64,000 nt of DNA from UBA2421 sp002343075 (GTDB taxonomy: Bacteria > Planctomycetota > Phycisphaerae > Tepidisphaerales > Tepidisphaeraceae): contig CALJLN010000011.1 in NCBI GenBank assembly GCA_937982565.1, positions 1 through 64,000 on the forward strand, written 5' to 3'. Below are positions 38,669 through 47,728 of the stretch, piece by piece (the first letter of the stretch is position 1; every line of letters begins with the position of its first letter). The position numbers were made by a program, and so were the translations under genes. The notes beneath the pieces are model-generated. The model worked only from the letters and a program-made list of their open reading frames with translations, did no database searches and was not told the origin of the DNA.

Positions 38669-39439
38669 ATGGCGCGCGACGACTTGCAATTTCTGTTCGG
38701 CCAGTTCGTGCCCCGCTGCCGTCATCGTATTGATAAGCACTTTGTTGATTACAGCACGCTTCAATACATGGACGGGGGTTCGGTGCATTTGCACGTTGGC
38801 GACAGGGGGCATCGTCTCGTGGGCCGACAATTCTGGTCGTGCTTTTCCGGCCCGCGGTTTGCGTTTCATGTTGCGGCTCCGCAGGAGAGTTGGCCGCACC
38901 GCTACCTGGCATTTCGCGGCGGGCTACTCGATCGGTGGAAGCGAGATGGACTTTTTCCCATCGCTCCTCAGCCGGCCCCGCCGGGGCAGGATTCTGCGGC
39001 GAGGTTTGATCTGTTGCTGGTGCTGGCACACCGCACCGATCCCTATTCTCGCCGGCGCGCGGTGTTGATGCTCGAACTCATGCTCACCGAGTTGGCCGAA
39101 GCGCGTGCAAACGGCCCGAAGGGCGGGAAGATCTCCGCTTCGCTCGCAGAGATCGACCGAACGGAGGGGGCGATCGACATCGATGCATTGAGTGCCCGCG
39201 CCGGGCTATCGGCAAGATCGTTTCGCAGGCACTTTCGCGCCGCCACGGGCACGACTGCGCGCGACGCGATCATCCACCGCCGCATCGACCGGGCCAGACG
39301 CCTGCTCGGCGAAACCAATTTGCCAATCAAGGTGATCGCTGAACAGCTCGGCTACAGCGACGTGTTCTTTTTTGGTCGTCAGTTTAAGAAGCACACCGGC
39401 GCGACGCCCGCTCTGTATCGGCGCAGTCGCGAGAGTTGA
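38669..39439 (+). CDS. AraC-family transcriptional regulator
   Basis: About 256 residues from ATG 38669. The N-terminal part is a short cupin-like sensor (YSTLQYMDGGSVHLHVGDRG), and the C-terminal double HTH reads IDIDALSARAGLSARSFRRHF to IAEQLGYSDVFFFGRQFKKHTG with P-YRR at the end (quoted in parts). It follows the CoA-transferase by about 50 bp in the same direction and is the likely regulator of the sugar-lactone cluster. The start is uncertain; longer frames extend upstream. Confidence 0.88.
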   Translation: MARDDLQFLFGQFVPRCRHRIDKHFVDYSTLQYMDGGSVHLHVGDRGHRLVGRQFWSCFSGPRFAFHVAAPQESWPHRYLAFRGGLLDRWKRDGLFPIAPQPAPPGQDSAARFDLLLVLAHRTDPYSRRRAVLMLELMLTELAEARANGPKGGKISASLAEIDRTEGAIDIDALSARAGLSARSFRRHFRAATGTTARDAIIHRRIDRARRLLGETNLPIKVIAEQLGYSDVFFFGRQFKKHTGATPALYRRSRES

Positions 39440-39448
39440 TCGAGTGAC

Positions 39449-41065
39449 CTACGCCGCCACCCGCTGTGGGGGCTGTTGGACGGCGCAACGGTTCTTGCCC
39501 GACTTTTTGACAGCTTCCATGAGCATGGACGCCTTTTGCAGTTCCGCGGCGCAATCGGCGACGGGCGCGGGCGGGCTTACCCACTGCATGCCACAGCTAA
39601 ACGTCAGGTTGAACGCCTTGCTGCCCACTTTGCAGGATTGCTGGCGGAACACATGCTGTAGCGCCTCGACCGCTGCGGAGCGGGGTTGATCGGCTTCTAC
39701 CACCATGACAAACGCAAACTGATCCTTGGCCAGACGCGCCGCAAGCCCACGTTTACCCACCACTTCCGACAGCGACTTGCCAACCGCACGAAGCGTTGCA
39801 TCGCCGGCCGGCTGGCCGTGCTGTGCGTTGATCGATTTGAAGTCGTCAATGTCGGCCATGCCCAGCGCGGCGCTCGCACCGAGTGCACCCGCAAGCTTAA
39901 GAAGGTCCGCGGCGCGATCAAGGAAGGCCACGCGATCGAGCAACCCGGTAAGCGGGTCGACCCCGCCAACGGCCTTGGATTCGAGCTGGCTGATGCGCGT
40001 TTCCATCCAGCTCTCGGTGCGCACCGATTCGTCGATCACCTTGCTAAGGGTCCGCGCGACCGAATCGCACACATCGTGCATGAACGTGCGAAAGTTCCCG
40101 CTGTCGCTCGCACTGCTCTTGCCACCGACCGCGGCGATTATCTGCGTGAACTCTTTCGTCAGCGACTCTTTCAGCGGCTTGATTTCGGCCACCATCTCAG
40201 GGTGTTCCAGCGCCAGTTGCCGGGCAAATCGCTCCCCAAAACCGGGTGTTTCACCGGTGGTGATGTGCGGCAGCGTTGCCGCAAGTCGCAGGCCCACTGC
40301 GATTTTCTCCAGTTCCGGCGGCAACGCCGGGCCGCTTTTCTCGTGATGGTCCTTGAAGATTGACTGATACACGTCAGGAAGCCCCAGCCGTTGCGCGATC
40401 AAAGCCGCAATCGCTGCATGCGACAGCCCAAACAGATCGCGCTCCCGCCCCGCCGCCGTCGCAGAATCCTGGTCGACGGCAAGCATCAGTTCCGTCGTCG
40501 CCGATGGATCACACGCAAGCATGACCGGAATGGCGATATCCTGCAGCAGGCCGCAGGTAAACGCGATTTCGTTAAGCTGCGGATCGCGCTGTGCCGTAAA
40601 GTGCCGCGCCACAATCGCCTTCAGCAGCGAGCTTTTCCAAAGTCCGTCGCGCTGGCTCGGGGGCAGATCGGCCCGGCTGTGAATCCCGGCGAGCGACGCG
40701 CCAAAGAGGACAGGCAAGAGTCTGTTCATCCCGATCAGCTGCGCCGCACGCGACACCCGATCGACACACTGGCTCGGATACGCGCGGTTGGCAAGTTGCA
40801 ACAACCGCACTGAGAGTGAGGGGTCGATCAGTACCGCTTCGGTCAGATCGCCAAGCGTGCCGCCGCCGCGGTGCAATTCGAGGACGCGGATTGGCACGCG
40901 CTGCGTCGAAGGCAGCACGTCGAGCGACTCGATGAGCTTCTTCAGCAGCTCGTAGCGATGTGCCGAGCCTTTTGTCCGAAATTCAAGATTCGCAGGCCAC
41001 ATGGTTTGCCGGGTCACTGGCTGCACGCGCAGCACTCGTCCCGGCAATACATCGGTATGATTCAA
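39449..41065 (-). CDS. HDOD-domain protein with a degenerate GGDEF domain
   Basis: About 538 residues. An HDOD domain occupies residues ~40-300 (VLELHRGGGTLGDLTEAVLI, SLSVRLLQLANRAYPS, FTCGLLQDIAIPVM, GLSHAAIAALIAQRLGLP). A diguanylate-cyclase fold follows from DPLTGLLDRVAFLDRAADLL with MADIDDFKSINAQHG; at the place of GGDEF it has A-K-D-Q-F (residues ~446-450), so catalysis is unlikely, although a binding role is possible. The start may be TTG 41065 or ATG 41002. It is convergent with the AraC gene, 9 bp apart, and divergent from a membrane-protein gene. Confidence 0.87.
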   Translation of the reverse strand: MNHTDVLPGRVLRVQPVTRQTMWPANLEFRTKGSAHRYELLKKLIESLDVLPSTQRVPIRVLELHRGGGTLGDLTEAVLIDPSLSVRLLQLANRAYPSQCVDRVSRAAQLIGMNRLLPVLFGASLAGIHSRADLPPSQRDGLWKSSLLKAIVARHFTAQRDPQLNEIAFTCGLLQDIAIPVMLACDPSATTELMLAVDQDSATAAGRERDLFGLSHAAIAALIAQRLGLPDVYQSIFKDHHEKSGPALPPELEKIAVGLRLAATLPHITTGETPGFGERFARQLALEHPEMVAEIKPLKESLTKEFTQIIAAVGGKSSASDSGNFRTFMHDVCDSVARTLSKVIDESVRTESWMETRISQLESKAVGGVDPLTGLLDRVAFLDRAADLLKLAGALGASAALGMADIDDFKSINAQHGQPAGDATLRAVGKSLSEVVGKRGLAARLAKDQFAFVMVVEADQPRSAAVEALQHVFRQQSCKVGSKAFNLTFSCGMQWVSPPAPVADCAAELQKASMLMEAVKKSGKNRCAVQQPPQRVAA

Positions 41066-41172
41066 TCGCTGTTTGCGGTAAGCGACAGTTTGTCGTCGAA
41101 AAACGGGTTATCGGTCGTACGAACTGTCGGCAGGCTTTCACAACTTCGCTCTGAAGGCGAGAATGCTCACCC

Positions 41173-41988
41173 ATGTTGCGATACATCAAGCGCGCTTTCT
41201 TCGCGACCATCCCTCTGCCGATTCTGGGCCGTGTGCCGGTGAATCTCATTTTTGTGACGCTCGTGTTTGCGGCGGGGTTTAATCGGGAGTGGCGGCCAAT
41301 CTGGTTGTTCGGCGCCTGGATTGAGATGGCCTTTCTCTGGATTCTGGCCAACAACACGCGATTTCAGAAGGCGGTCGATGCCGAGGCGCTCGCCAGGCTT
41401 CAAACCGACCCGCTGGCCCAGCGGCAGCATCTCACGAGCCAGCTCCTCCCGCCTGCGCGCAAGCGGATGGATCAGCTCAGTGCCAACTGCGCCAGCGCCC
41501 TGGATATCGCCCGGCGGAGCGGAATTGAGGAATACGTCCTTCAGAGCCAGCGCGACGGCCTCGACCGGCTTTCCTGGCTTTACCTCAAGCTGTTGTTGGC
41601 GCGACAAATGCTCGATACGCGCGACGCAGACACCACCGGTTCGCAGCTCCGCAGGCAGTTGACGCAGCTCGAGAACGACCTCGCCTCCCCCACGGTTGCC
41701 GAGAGTATTCGCGAGAGCAAACGTGAAACCATGCGCATCCTCAACCGCAGGCTCGAACTGCTCCAGCACCGCGGGCAGTCGCTGGCAGAGATTGATGCCG
41801 ACCTGGCGCGCATCGAAGCGCAGGCATCGCTCGCGGTGGATAATGCGTCACTCGGGCCGCAGTCGGAACACTCCACCAGCACCATTTCTCTCACTTCGGC
41901 CATGCTCGAGAATGATCTGTTTGGCGCATCGCAAGCGACGGTCGATTCGCTCGATCAACGCTATCAGGAGAGGTTGGAGCAACAATAA
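41173..41988 (+). CDS. Hypothetical membrane protein with coiled-coil region
   Basis: 271 residues, family not recognised. Two hydrophobic segments near the N-terminus (PLPILGRVPVNLIFVTLVFA and WLFGAWIEMAFLWILAN) are followed by a long charged alpha-helical region rich in Leu, Gln and Arg (residues ~85-230), probably a cytoplasmic coiled coil, and a Ser/Thr-rich tail. It is divergent from the HDOD gene and 23 bp upstream of an isomerase-like gene. No enzyme motif is visible. Confidence 0.65.
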   Translation: MLRYIKRAFFATIPLPILGRVPVNLIFVTLVFAAGFNREWRPIWLFGAWIEMAFLWILANNTRFQKAVDAEALARLQTDPLAQRQHLTSQLLPPARKRMDQLSANCASALDIARRSGIEEYVLQSQRDGLDRLSWLYLKLLLARQMLDTRDADTTGSQLRRQLTQLENDLASPTVAESIRESKRETMRILNRRLELLQHRGQSLAEIDADLARIEAQASLAVDNASLGPQSEHSTSTISLTSAMLENDLFGASQATVDSLDQRYQERLEQQ

Positions 41989-42011
41989 CCTGCGGGTAAG
42001 CTTCTGCTCAC

Positions 42012-42770
42012 ATGAGTACTTCAATCGCCTGTCAGCTATACACGCTTCGAGAGTTCCTCAAGACCCCCGCCGACATCGCCGCGACACTCGCGCGGGTGAA
42101 GCGGGCCGGCTTCGGGGCGGTGCAGCTCTCTGCTCTAGGCCCGATTGATCCAAAAGAGCTGGCCGGCATTCTAAACGGTGAGGGTCTGACCTGTTGCGCG
42201 ACGCATGTCGGCCTGGAGCGGCTGCGCGACCAACCGCAGCAGGTGATCGACGAACATGCGCTCTGGAATTGCCAGTATACGGCACTCGGCCATTTCAAAG
42301 CCGCCAGCGCCGCCGAATGGAAGAAGTTCGCCGCCGACTTCAGCGCCATCGCGGGGAAGTATGCATCGTCGCCGCTGCGCCTGGGCTACCATAATCACAA
42401 CCACGAACTCGTGAAGTTTGATGGGAAGACCGCGCTGCAAATCATGCTTGACGATTGCTCCAACGACGTATGGATGGAGATCGATACTTACTGGATCCAG
42501 GCCGGCGGCGGAGACCCTTGCGACTGGATTCGCCGCTGTGCGGGACGCATTCCGTGCGTGCATTTCAAAGACATGGCAGTCACCAACGACCGGCAGCAAC
42601 TCATGGCCGAAGTCGGCGAAGGCAATCTCAACTGGCCGGGAATCCTCGCAGCGTGCCGGGAGGCAGGGGTCAAGTGGTACATCATCGAGCAAGACAACTG
42701 CAACGGACGAGACCCTTTTGAGAGTATCGCGATCAGCTTGCGAAATCTGAAAGGAATGGGGCTGACTTGA
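42012..42770 (+). CDS. Sugar phosphate isomerase/epimerase-like protein (xylose isomerase-like TIM barrel)
   Basis: 252 residues. MSTSIACQLYTLREFLKTP opens the barrel; LRLGYHNHNHELVKFDGKT, VWMEIDTYWIQAGGGDP, IPCVHFKDMAV and WYIIEQDNCNGRDPFE carry the His, Glu and Asp metal ligands of the AP-endonuclease-2 superfamily. Members act on myo-inositol derivatives, hydroxypyruvate or ketoses. No pathway partner adjoins it, so the substrate is unknown. The coding DNA is densely overlapped by spurious frames. Confidence 0.88.
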   Translation: MSTSIACQLYTLREFLKTPADIAATLARVKRAGFGAVQLSALGPIDPKELAGILNGEGLTCCATHVGLERLRDQPQQVIDEHALWNCQYTALGHFKAASAAEWKKFAADFSAIAGKYASSPLRLGYHNHNHELVKFDGKTALQIMLDDCSNDVWMEIDTYWIQAGGGDPCDWIRRCAGRIPCVHFKDMAVTNDRQQLMAEVGEGNLNWPGILAACREAGVKWYIIEQDNCNGRDPFESIAISLRNLKGMGLT

Positions 42771-42861
42771 TTTAAGACGATTGTTCACCGCCGAGGCGCG
42801 GAGAATGCGGGCGAGACGCCGGCCGGAGCCTAAGCTCGGCGCTCCGTGTTTCTGGTGCGGC

Positions 42862-43053
42862 TTACTTCTTCAGGGCAACGCCCGCCTTGGTATCACCGGC
42901 ACCCGCGCCGACACCCACCGGCTGCTGCTTGCTTTCCGGCACGCGGAACAGCGTTTGGCAGTGTTGGCATTTCACCAGCTTCCCGCGAATTTCGTCAGGA
43001 ACAGCCAGAATCTTGCGGCAGCGGAGGTTGGGGCAGATAAGCTGACATGGCAT
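42862..43053 (-). CDS. Small zinc-ribbon protein
   Basis: 63 residues: MPCQLICPNLRCRKILAVPD then KLVKCQHCQTLFRVPESK. Four cysteines (CPNLRC and CQHC) form a zinc ribbon of the MJ0042/ 'FHA-like N-terminal' kind common in planctomycete proteins. The Gly/Ala-rich tail has no motif. It is the downstream neighbour of the TIGR03790 gene, same strand, 84 bp away. It may be a regulator or just a structural fragment, but the motif and the codon pattern support a real gene. Confidence 0.65.
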   Translation of the reverse strand: MPCQLICPNLRCRKILAVPDEIRGKLVKCQHCQTLFRVPESKQQPVGVGAGAGDTKAGVALKK

Positions 43054-43137
43054 GGCGATAACGTCTCCACAGGTGTTATCGGCGAGCGAGTTGCCCCGCT
43101 TGAATGATTGCGAGCCGCGATTCGACCTGCAGACGGG

Positions 43138-44748
43138 TCATTTCTTGTCAATCGCAGCCGAAAATGCCGGCGGTAACGCCTGTAACTCAACCGCGGGCGC
43201 GTTCTTGAATGGGTTGTAGAGCGGGTCTCCTAATACCACGATCTTCCAACTCGTCATGGGAGCGGTGCGCCAGTACACCTCGGCCATGGTGAGCTTTCCC
43301 GTCAGCAACAGCGGCACATATTCATCCGCCAGCGGAAAGGCTGAAAGGTATGGCTCGCTCACCGCGCCGAGCGTGTTGACCACGCCGGCGTGAAACATAC
43401 TGGGTGTCCAAAGCCCCCCGCCGATGCCCCGAATCGCGACGGCGGTGTAACTGGCCACATGAAACCCAACCGATCCGGTGACAAACATGCCCGGAAGATG
43501 CACTTTGTCCGGGTCATACCAACCACAATACACAGCAATATCTTTCAAGGAGTCATCGGCGATAAGCTTGTCGCTCTCATCAAAAATCACCGGCAAGGTA
43601 CAATCGGCAGCGCGAAGAATCTCTCGCAGATTTCGCAGCGATTCGTCGTAGATGCCGTAGCCATCGATCTGGCCGTCGGCCTTGCGCAGCGGAATGTTCC
43701 GCGAGTCGAGAACGATGTTGCCGCGCAAGCCGAGCTTTTCGGTAGCGATTCCCTCATCGATGCGCTTCCTGATGAGCGCTGCGCCGCCGGGGCCGTCAAG
43801 CCGCATGACCATGAGTGTAGCCGGTGCGGCTGCGGAGTCTTCGGCGTTGAACCGGAGCGGGTTCCCCTGCCAGCGCGTTCGGCGGTACATCTTCCAGCGC
43901 ACACACGCCAGTTCGCTGTCGACAGCGGCATCGGTCTGATCGTTACTCAGGTAATCCTGCTGCAACTCAAGAATCTGCATGTAAATGATCGCGCCGGCAC
44001 GGCGACTGTCTTCCCGCAGCATCTGCCGTGCGTGCGCATCATGCATCCTGACCGCGCCGGCGCGCAGCGCCTCGGCGATGGCTGCACGCGATTCGACCGC
44101 CGGAGACGTCGTAGGCGGCTCGGCAAGGTCGATCGGCTGGCGAATGTCAGCCAGCAGCGACTTCCATGCGCCCTCAATCGAACGCTTGCCGGGTGAGTCA
44201 GCCATCGCCTCGACGATCGGCTTGGCCCGCTCCGCGGCAAGGTGAACGCGGCGAACCGGATCGAGTCCCGCTGGGGGGGTAAAGCCCGGGTCGAGGTCGC
44301 GCGTCAGCCGTTCTGCCTTGTCTGCCGAGGCGTTCAACCGCAGCTGGGCGTCGGCGAGATGCGTCGCGATCAACTTTAGTTCGGCATCGATTGCCGGATT
44401 CGCTTCTTTTGGCCGCGGCGGAATGCGAAACGGCACGCCGAGGAAGGTCACAATGCACTTCACATCGCCCGCGTACGCCGCCGACTGCAGCGCAACCCGA
44501 ATTGGGTCGGCGATGTCTCTCTCATACTCGTCGATCGAGATTTCATTGCCGGTGGGCAAGTCAAGCTGGATAATCTGTGCCGGAGGAACCGCGCGAGCTC
44601 GCGCGTAATACGTCGCAAGCGCAACGCCGTCGGGGTCATTGCGATTGACCACCAGCAGCAGGTTCTTCGGCAGCAACTCAGCCGAAGCCGGTGCCGCCAG
44701 CAGAACGGAGAGAAAGAGGGCAAAACCGATGCGATGGAGCAATGTCAC
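43138..44748 (-). CDS. TIGR03790 family protein
   Basis: About 536 residues from GTG 44748, which gives a clean signal peptide (LLHRIGFALFLSVLLAAPASA). Then LPKNLLLVVNRNDPDGVALA, YYARARAVPPAQIIQLDLPT, CIVTFLGVPFRIPPRP, a central insert of about 150 residues, VIFDESDKLIADDSLKDIAV and the C-terminal AEVYWRTAPMTSWKIVVLGDPLYNPF. These are the marks of the TIGR03790 family, secreted proteins of unknown function found in Planctomycetota, Verrucomicrobiota and Acidobacteriota. The gene follows a small ORF whose stop is about 80 bp upstream of this start; a frame extends to 44823. Confidence 0.82.
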   Translation of the reverse strand: MTLLHRIGFALFLSVLLAAPASAELLPKNLLLVVNRNDPDGVALATYYARARAVPPAQIIQLDLPTGNEISIDEYERDIADPIRVALQSAAYAGDVKCIVTFLGVPFRIPPRPKEANPAIDAELKLIATHLADAQLRLNASADKAERLTRDLDPGFTPPAGLDPVRRVHLAAERAKPIVEAMADSPGKRSIEGAWKSLLADIRQPIDLAEPPTTSPAVESRAAIAEALRAGAVRMHDAHARQMLREDSRRAGAIIYMQILELQQDYLSNDQTDAAVDSELACVRWKMYRRTRWQGNPLRFNAEDSAAAPATLMVMRLDGPGGAALIRKRIDEGIATEKLGLRGNIVLDSRNIPLRKADGQIDGYGIYDESLRNLREILRAADCTLPVIFDESDKLIADDSLKDIAVYCGWYDPDKVHLPGMFVTGSVGFHVASYTAVAIRGIGGGLWTPSMFHAGVVNTLGAVSEPYLSAFPLADEYVPLLLTGKLTMAEVYWRTAPMTSWKIVVLGDPLYNPFKNAPAVELQALPPAFSAAIDKK

Positions 44749-44829
44749 CACCGATTCTACGCCCCAAGGCGAAGAAAGTTGCGAAAGTTCGTGGGCAGTT
44801 CGGTTTACTTTGCGGCGAAGCAACGACGG

Positions 44830-45117
44830 TTAAGCCGGCTTTTCTTCCTGCGGGGGCTGGTTCTTGAGGTGCGTTTCCAGCGCCTGCTCCACCATCGTGG
44901 AAAGCGACTTCAGTTCGCGAATGCCATCCATGTTACCCCACATCAGCACGCGATCGATGTGCCAGTTGCATCGCTCGAAGGTACAGCCTTCCATATGATA
45001 GAGCGCTTCGCGGAGCACGAGGGTGCAGCCGGAGAATGTGCAGTTGATAAATGCCTGGCCAGAAATGTAGATGGTCTGGTTAGTAAAAGTCTGGCCGTCG
45101 TGCTTGGTCATGAACAT
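44830..45117 (-). CDS. Small protein with pentapeptide-like repeats
   Basis: 95 residues with AAGGAGAA six bases upstream of ATG 45117, a strong ribosome binding site. The sequence FTNQTIYISGQAFINCTFSG, CTLVLREALYHMEGCTFERC has the N/C-x-x-F spacing of a short right-handed beta-helix, then a helical C-terminus (LKSLSTMVEQALETHLKN). The function is unknown. It is the first gene of a possible operon with the TIGR03790 gene and the zinc-ribbon gene, and divergent from the AsmA-like gene (162 bp between). Confidence 0.68.
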   Translation of the reverse strand: MFMTKHDGQTFTNQTIYISGQAFINCTFSGCTLVLREALYHMEGCTFERCNWHIDRVLMWGNMDGIRELKSLSTMVEQALETHLKNQPPQEEKPA

Positions 45118-45279
45118 GAAAAATTCTCCTTCGCAAATGCGCGAAGCCCGATCCTGTCATGCTTCCGTCAGGTTGTCAAACCATCGGCAAGCCGGCTTTC
45201 GGGTCAAACCAACTGCGTTCCACGAAATTCGCGACCGATCCGGCTTTCATCGTGCGCCCGATTGGCTACAGTGACCCGC

Positions 45280-46116
45280 ATGAAGTGGCTGAAAATCGCC
45301 TTCATCGCCATCCCCGTCATCATCATCACGGCGGTGATGATTCTGTTCCTGCGGATCGATTCGATCGTGCGATCCACAGTCGAATCGCAGGCCGCCAAGC
45401 AGCTTTCTGTCCCGGCGAAGCTCGGTGCGGCGCGGGTCGGCATACTCAGCGGATATGTCAGCCTCTCCAATTTTGACCTCGGCTCTCCCACAGGTTTTGC
45501 CAGCCAGCAGATGTTTCAACTCGGTTCGGTCGATGCCAAGGTATCGTATTCCGAGCTTCGCCAAACCCCGATGCGCATCACGTCGATTGACATCAATAAG
45601 CCGACCCTGGTGCTCGAACAGCAGGCGATGCGATTCAATGTCAAGGCCTTCATCGACCAACTGCCGCCATTCAGCGACGACTCGGAAACCGTGCGGATGA
45701 TTATCGACGAGCTGCGCATCAGCGGAGCGAAGGTGCTTGTCCGGCCTGGCATTCCGGGGCTGGCGGAGGAGATTCAGGTAAACGTGCCTTCGATTGACGT
45801 AAAAAACATCGGCACCGCCGACGGCGCAACCAACGGCGCGGCGATTAAGGATGTGGTTATCACTGTCATCACCCAACTGGCCCGGTCGGCAGCCGAGTCG
45901 GACCAGATTCCACCGGAACTGCGCGACATTCTTAGGGGTGATGTGCAAGCCATGATCGATGACAAACTAAAAGCCATCGGCGGGCAGTTGCATCAGGCGG
46001 CCGAGGACCTGCTGAAAGATCCCAGCCGAATCGAAGATGTCGGCAAAGATTTGGAGAAGGGGCTGAAAGACCTGGTTCCCAGGAAGCCAGCAAAAAATCC
46101 CGAGAAGGACAATTAA
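45280..46116 (+). CDS. AsmA-like membrane-anchored protein
   Basis: 278 residues from ATG 45280. MKWLKIAFIAIPVIIITAVM is an N-terminal membrane anchor; the following beta-repeats (LGAARVGILSGYVSLSNFDLG, ITSIDINKPTLVLEQQAMRF, in parts) resemble the AsmA/TamB-like N-terminal half, proteins that bridge membranes and handle lipids. The last ~70 residues are helical and charged (IDDKLKAIGGQLHQAAEDLL). Longer frames upstream overlap the divergent gene and are not needed. It precedes the ATP-grasp gene by 24 bp. Confidence 0.7.
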   Translation: MKWLKIAFIAIPVIIITAVMILFLRIDSIVRSTVESQAAKQLSVPAKLGAARVGILSGYVSLSNFDLGSPTGFASQQMFQLGSVDAKVSYSELRQTPMRITSIDINKPTLVLEQQAMRFNVKAFIDQLPPFSDDSETVRMIIDELRISGAKVLVRPGIPGLAEEIQVNVPSIDVKNIGTADGATNGAAIKDVVITVITQLARSAAESDQIPPELRDILRGDVQAMIDDKLKAIGGQLHQAAEDLLKDPSRIEDVGKDLEKGLKDLVPRKPAKNPEKDN

Positions 46117-46140
46117 CCGGCGCATCTTTTTCTTTGAGTC

Positions 46141-47640
46141 ATGACGCCCGTGCCATACAATCGATCGCTAGCGGAAGAGGAATCGAGCATCGCTGCGCAA
46201 AAAACGATGTTCGAGGCATATCAGATTGACGGGCTTTTTGATGAAATGTTTGCTTCGGCAAACGTGACGCGCCCCCACTACGAATCAGCCTTTCGCGGGC
46301 TCTGCGAGTTTCAACCCACCGATTTCGACCGCCGTCGGCGCATGGCCGACGTGGCGTTTCGTAATCAGGGCATCACCTTCACAGTTTACGGCGACAAACG
46401 CGGTGTAGAGAAGATTTTCCCATTCGACCTGGTGCCACGCATCATTCCCGCACACGAGTGGGATGTGATCGAAGCGGGACTCTCACAGCGCATCACCGCG
46501 CTCAATCTCTTCTGTAAGGATATCTACCACGACCAGAGAATTTTATCCGAGAACATCATCCCCCCGGAGATGATCTACGGCGCGAAGTTTTTCCGGCGCG
46601 AAATGATGCATGTGCATGTGCCGCGCGACATCTACATCCACATCTGCGGCACCGATCTGGTCCGGGGAAAAGACGGGGCATACTATGTCTTGGAAGACAA
46701 CGCCCGAACACCCAGCGGTGTTAGCTATGTGCTGGAGAGCCGGGCGGTGATGAAGCGGGTGTTTCCGACGCTTTTTGCCGAGTATCGCGTGCGAAGCGTT
46801 GAAGATTACCCGCATAACCTCCTGAACACGCTCAAGCACGTTGCCCCGCCGCATGCCGGCAGCGATCCGGTTGTGGCAATTCTCACACCCGGGGTGTTTA
46901 ACAGCGCATTCTTCGAGCACAGTTTTCTTGCACGACAGATGGGGGTCGACTTAGTCGAAGGGCAAGATCTGGTGGTCGAAAACAACTTCGTCTACATGCG
47001 CACGATCGCCGGCTTGCGGCGGGTCGATGTGCTCTACCGACGTGTCGATGACGATTTTATTGATCCCCTGACGTTTCACCCCGAGAGCATGCTGGGCGTG
47101 GCCGGACTGATGAATGCGTTCCGCTGCGGCAACGTGGCGATGGCCAACGCTGTGGGGACGGGCATTTGCGATGACAAGGCTATTTATGCCTATGTGCCAG
47201 AGATGATTCGGTTTTATCTGAAGCAGGAACCGATTCTTCCGAATGTTCCCACGCACATCTGTGCCCGCCCGGACGATTGCCGATACACCCTCGAGAACCT
47301 CGATAAGCTGGTTGTCAAAGCGACCAACGAATCGGGTGGATACGGCATGCTCATGGGCCACCAGGCCACGCGCGAGCAACGTGAGGCGTTCGCGGAGCAG
47401 ATTCGGAAAGATCCGCGGAATTTCATCGCGCAGCCGGTGGTAGAACTGAGCCAGCACCCGAGCCTCGTCGGCGATCACTTCGAGGGCCGCCGCGTCGACC
47501 TCAGGCCATACATTCTCTACGGCGATAAGCCTCTGGTCATGCCCGGCGGACTTACCCGTGTTGCACTCACGAAAGGCTCGCTCGTCGTCAACAGTTCCCA
47601 AGGCGGCGGGAGCAAGGACACATGGGTGTTGGAGGAGTGA
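46141..47640 (+). CDS. Circularly permuted ATP-grasp type 2 protein (COG2308)
   Basis: 499 residues, cytoplasmic. Family motifs: FDEMFASANVTRPHYESAFR, GVEKIFPFDLVPRIIPAHEW, LFCKDIYHDQRILSENIIPP, YYVLEDNARTPSGVSYVLES (nucleotide-binding part), LYRRVDDDFIDPL, KATNESGGYGMLMG and the C-terminal SSQGGGSKDTWVLEE. The family is predicted to make amide bonds (amidoligase-like). It leads the conserved trio ATP-grasp, alpha-E, transglutaminase, in which it is thought to act on peptides or proteins; no substrate is established. Confidence 0.93.
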   Translation: MTPVPYNRSLAEEESSIAAQKTMFEAYQIDGLFDEMFASANVTRPHYESAFRGLCEFQPTDFDRRRRMADVAFRNQGITFTVYGDKRGVEKIFPFDLVPRIIPAHEWDVIEAGLSQRITALNLFCKDIYHDQRILSENIIPPEMIYGAKFFRREMMHVHVPRDIYIHICGTDLVRGKDGAYYVLEDNARTPSGVSYVLESRAVMKRVFPTLFAEYRVRSVEDYPHNLLNTLKHVAPPHAGSDPVVAILTPGVFNSAFFEHSFLARQMGVDLVEGQDLVVENNFVYMRTIAGLRRVDVLYRRVDDDFIDPLTFHPESMLGVAGLMNAFRCGNVAMANAVGTGICDDKAIYAYVPEMIRFYLKQEPILPNVPTHICARPDDCRYTLENLDKLVVKATNESGGYGMLMGHQATREQREAFAEQIRKDPRNFIAQPVVELSQHPSLVGDHFEGRRVDLRPYILYGDKPLVMPGGLTRVALTKGSLVVNSSQGGGSKDTWVLEE

Positions 47641-47728
47641 GCGATTGTCGCGTTTCCCGAGCTAGTTTTCGTTCATTGTCATTTGATTCTTGATCATTGG
47701 TGCATTCCATATCCGCGTGTAACACAGA

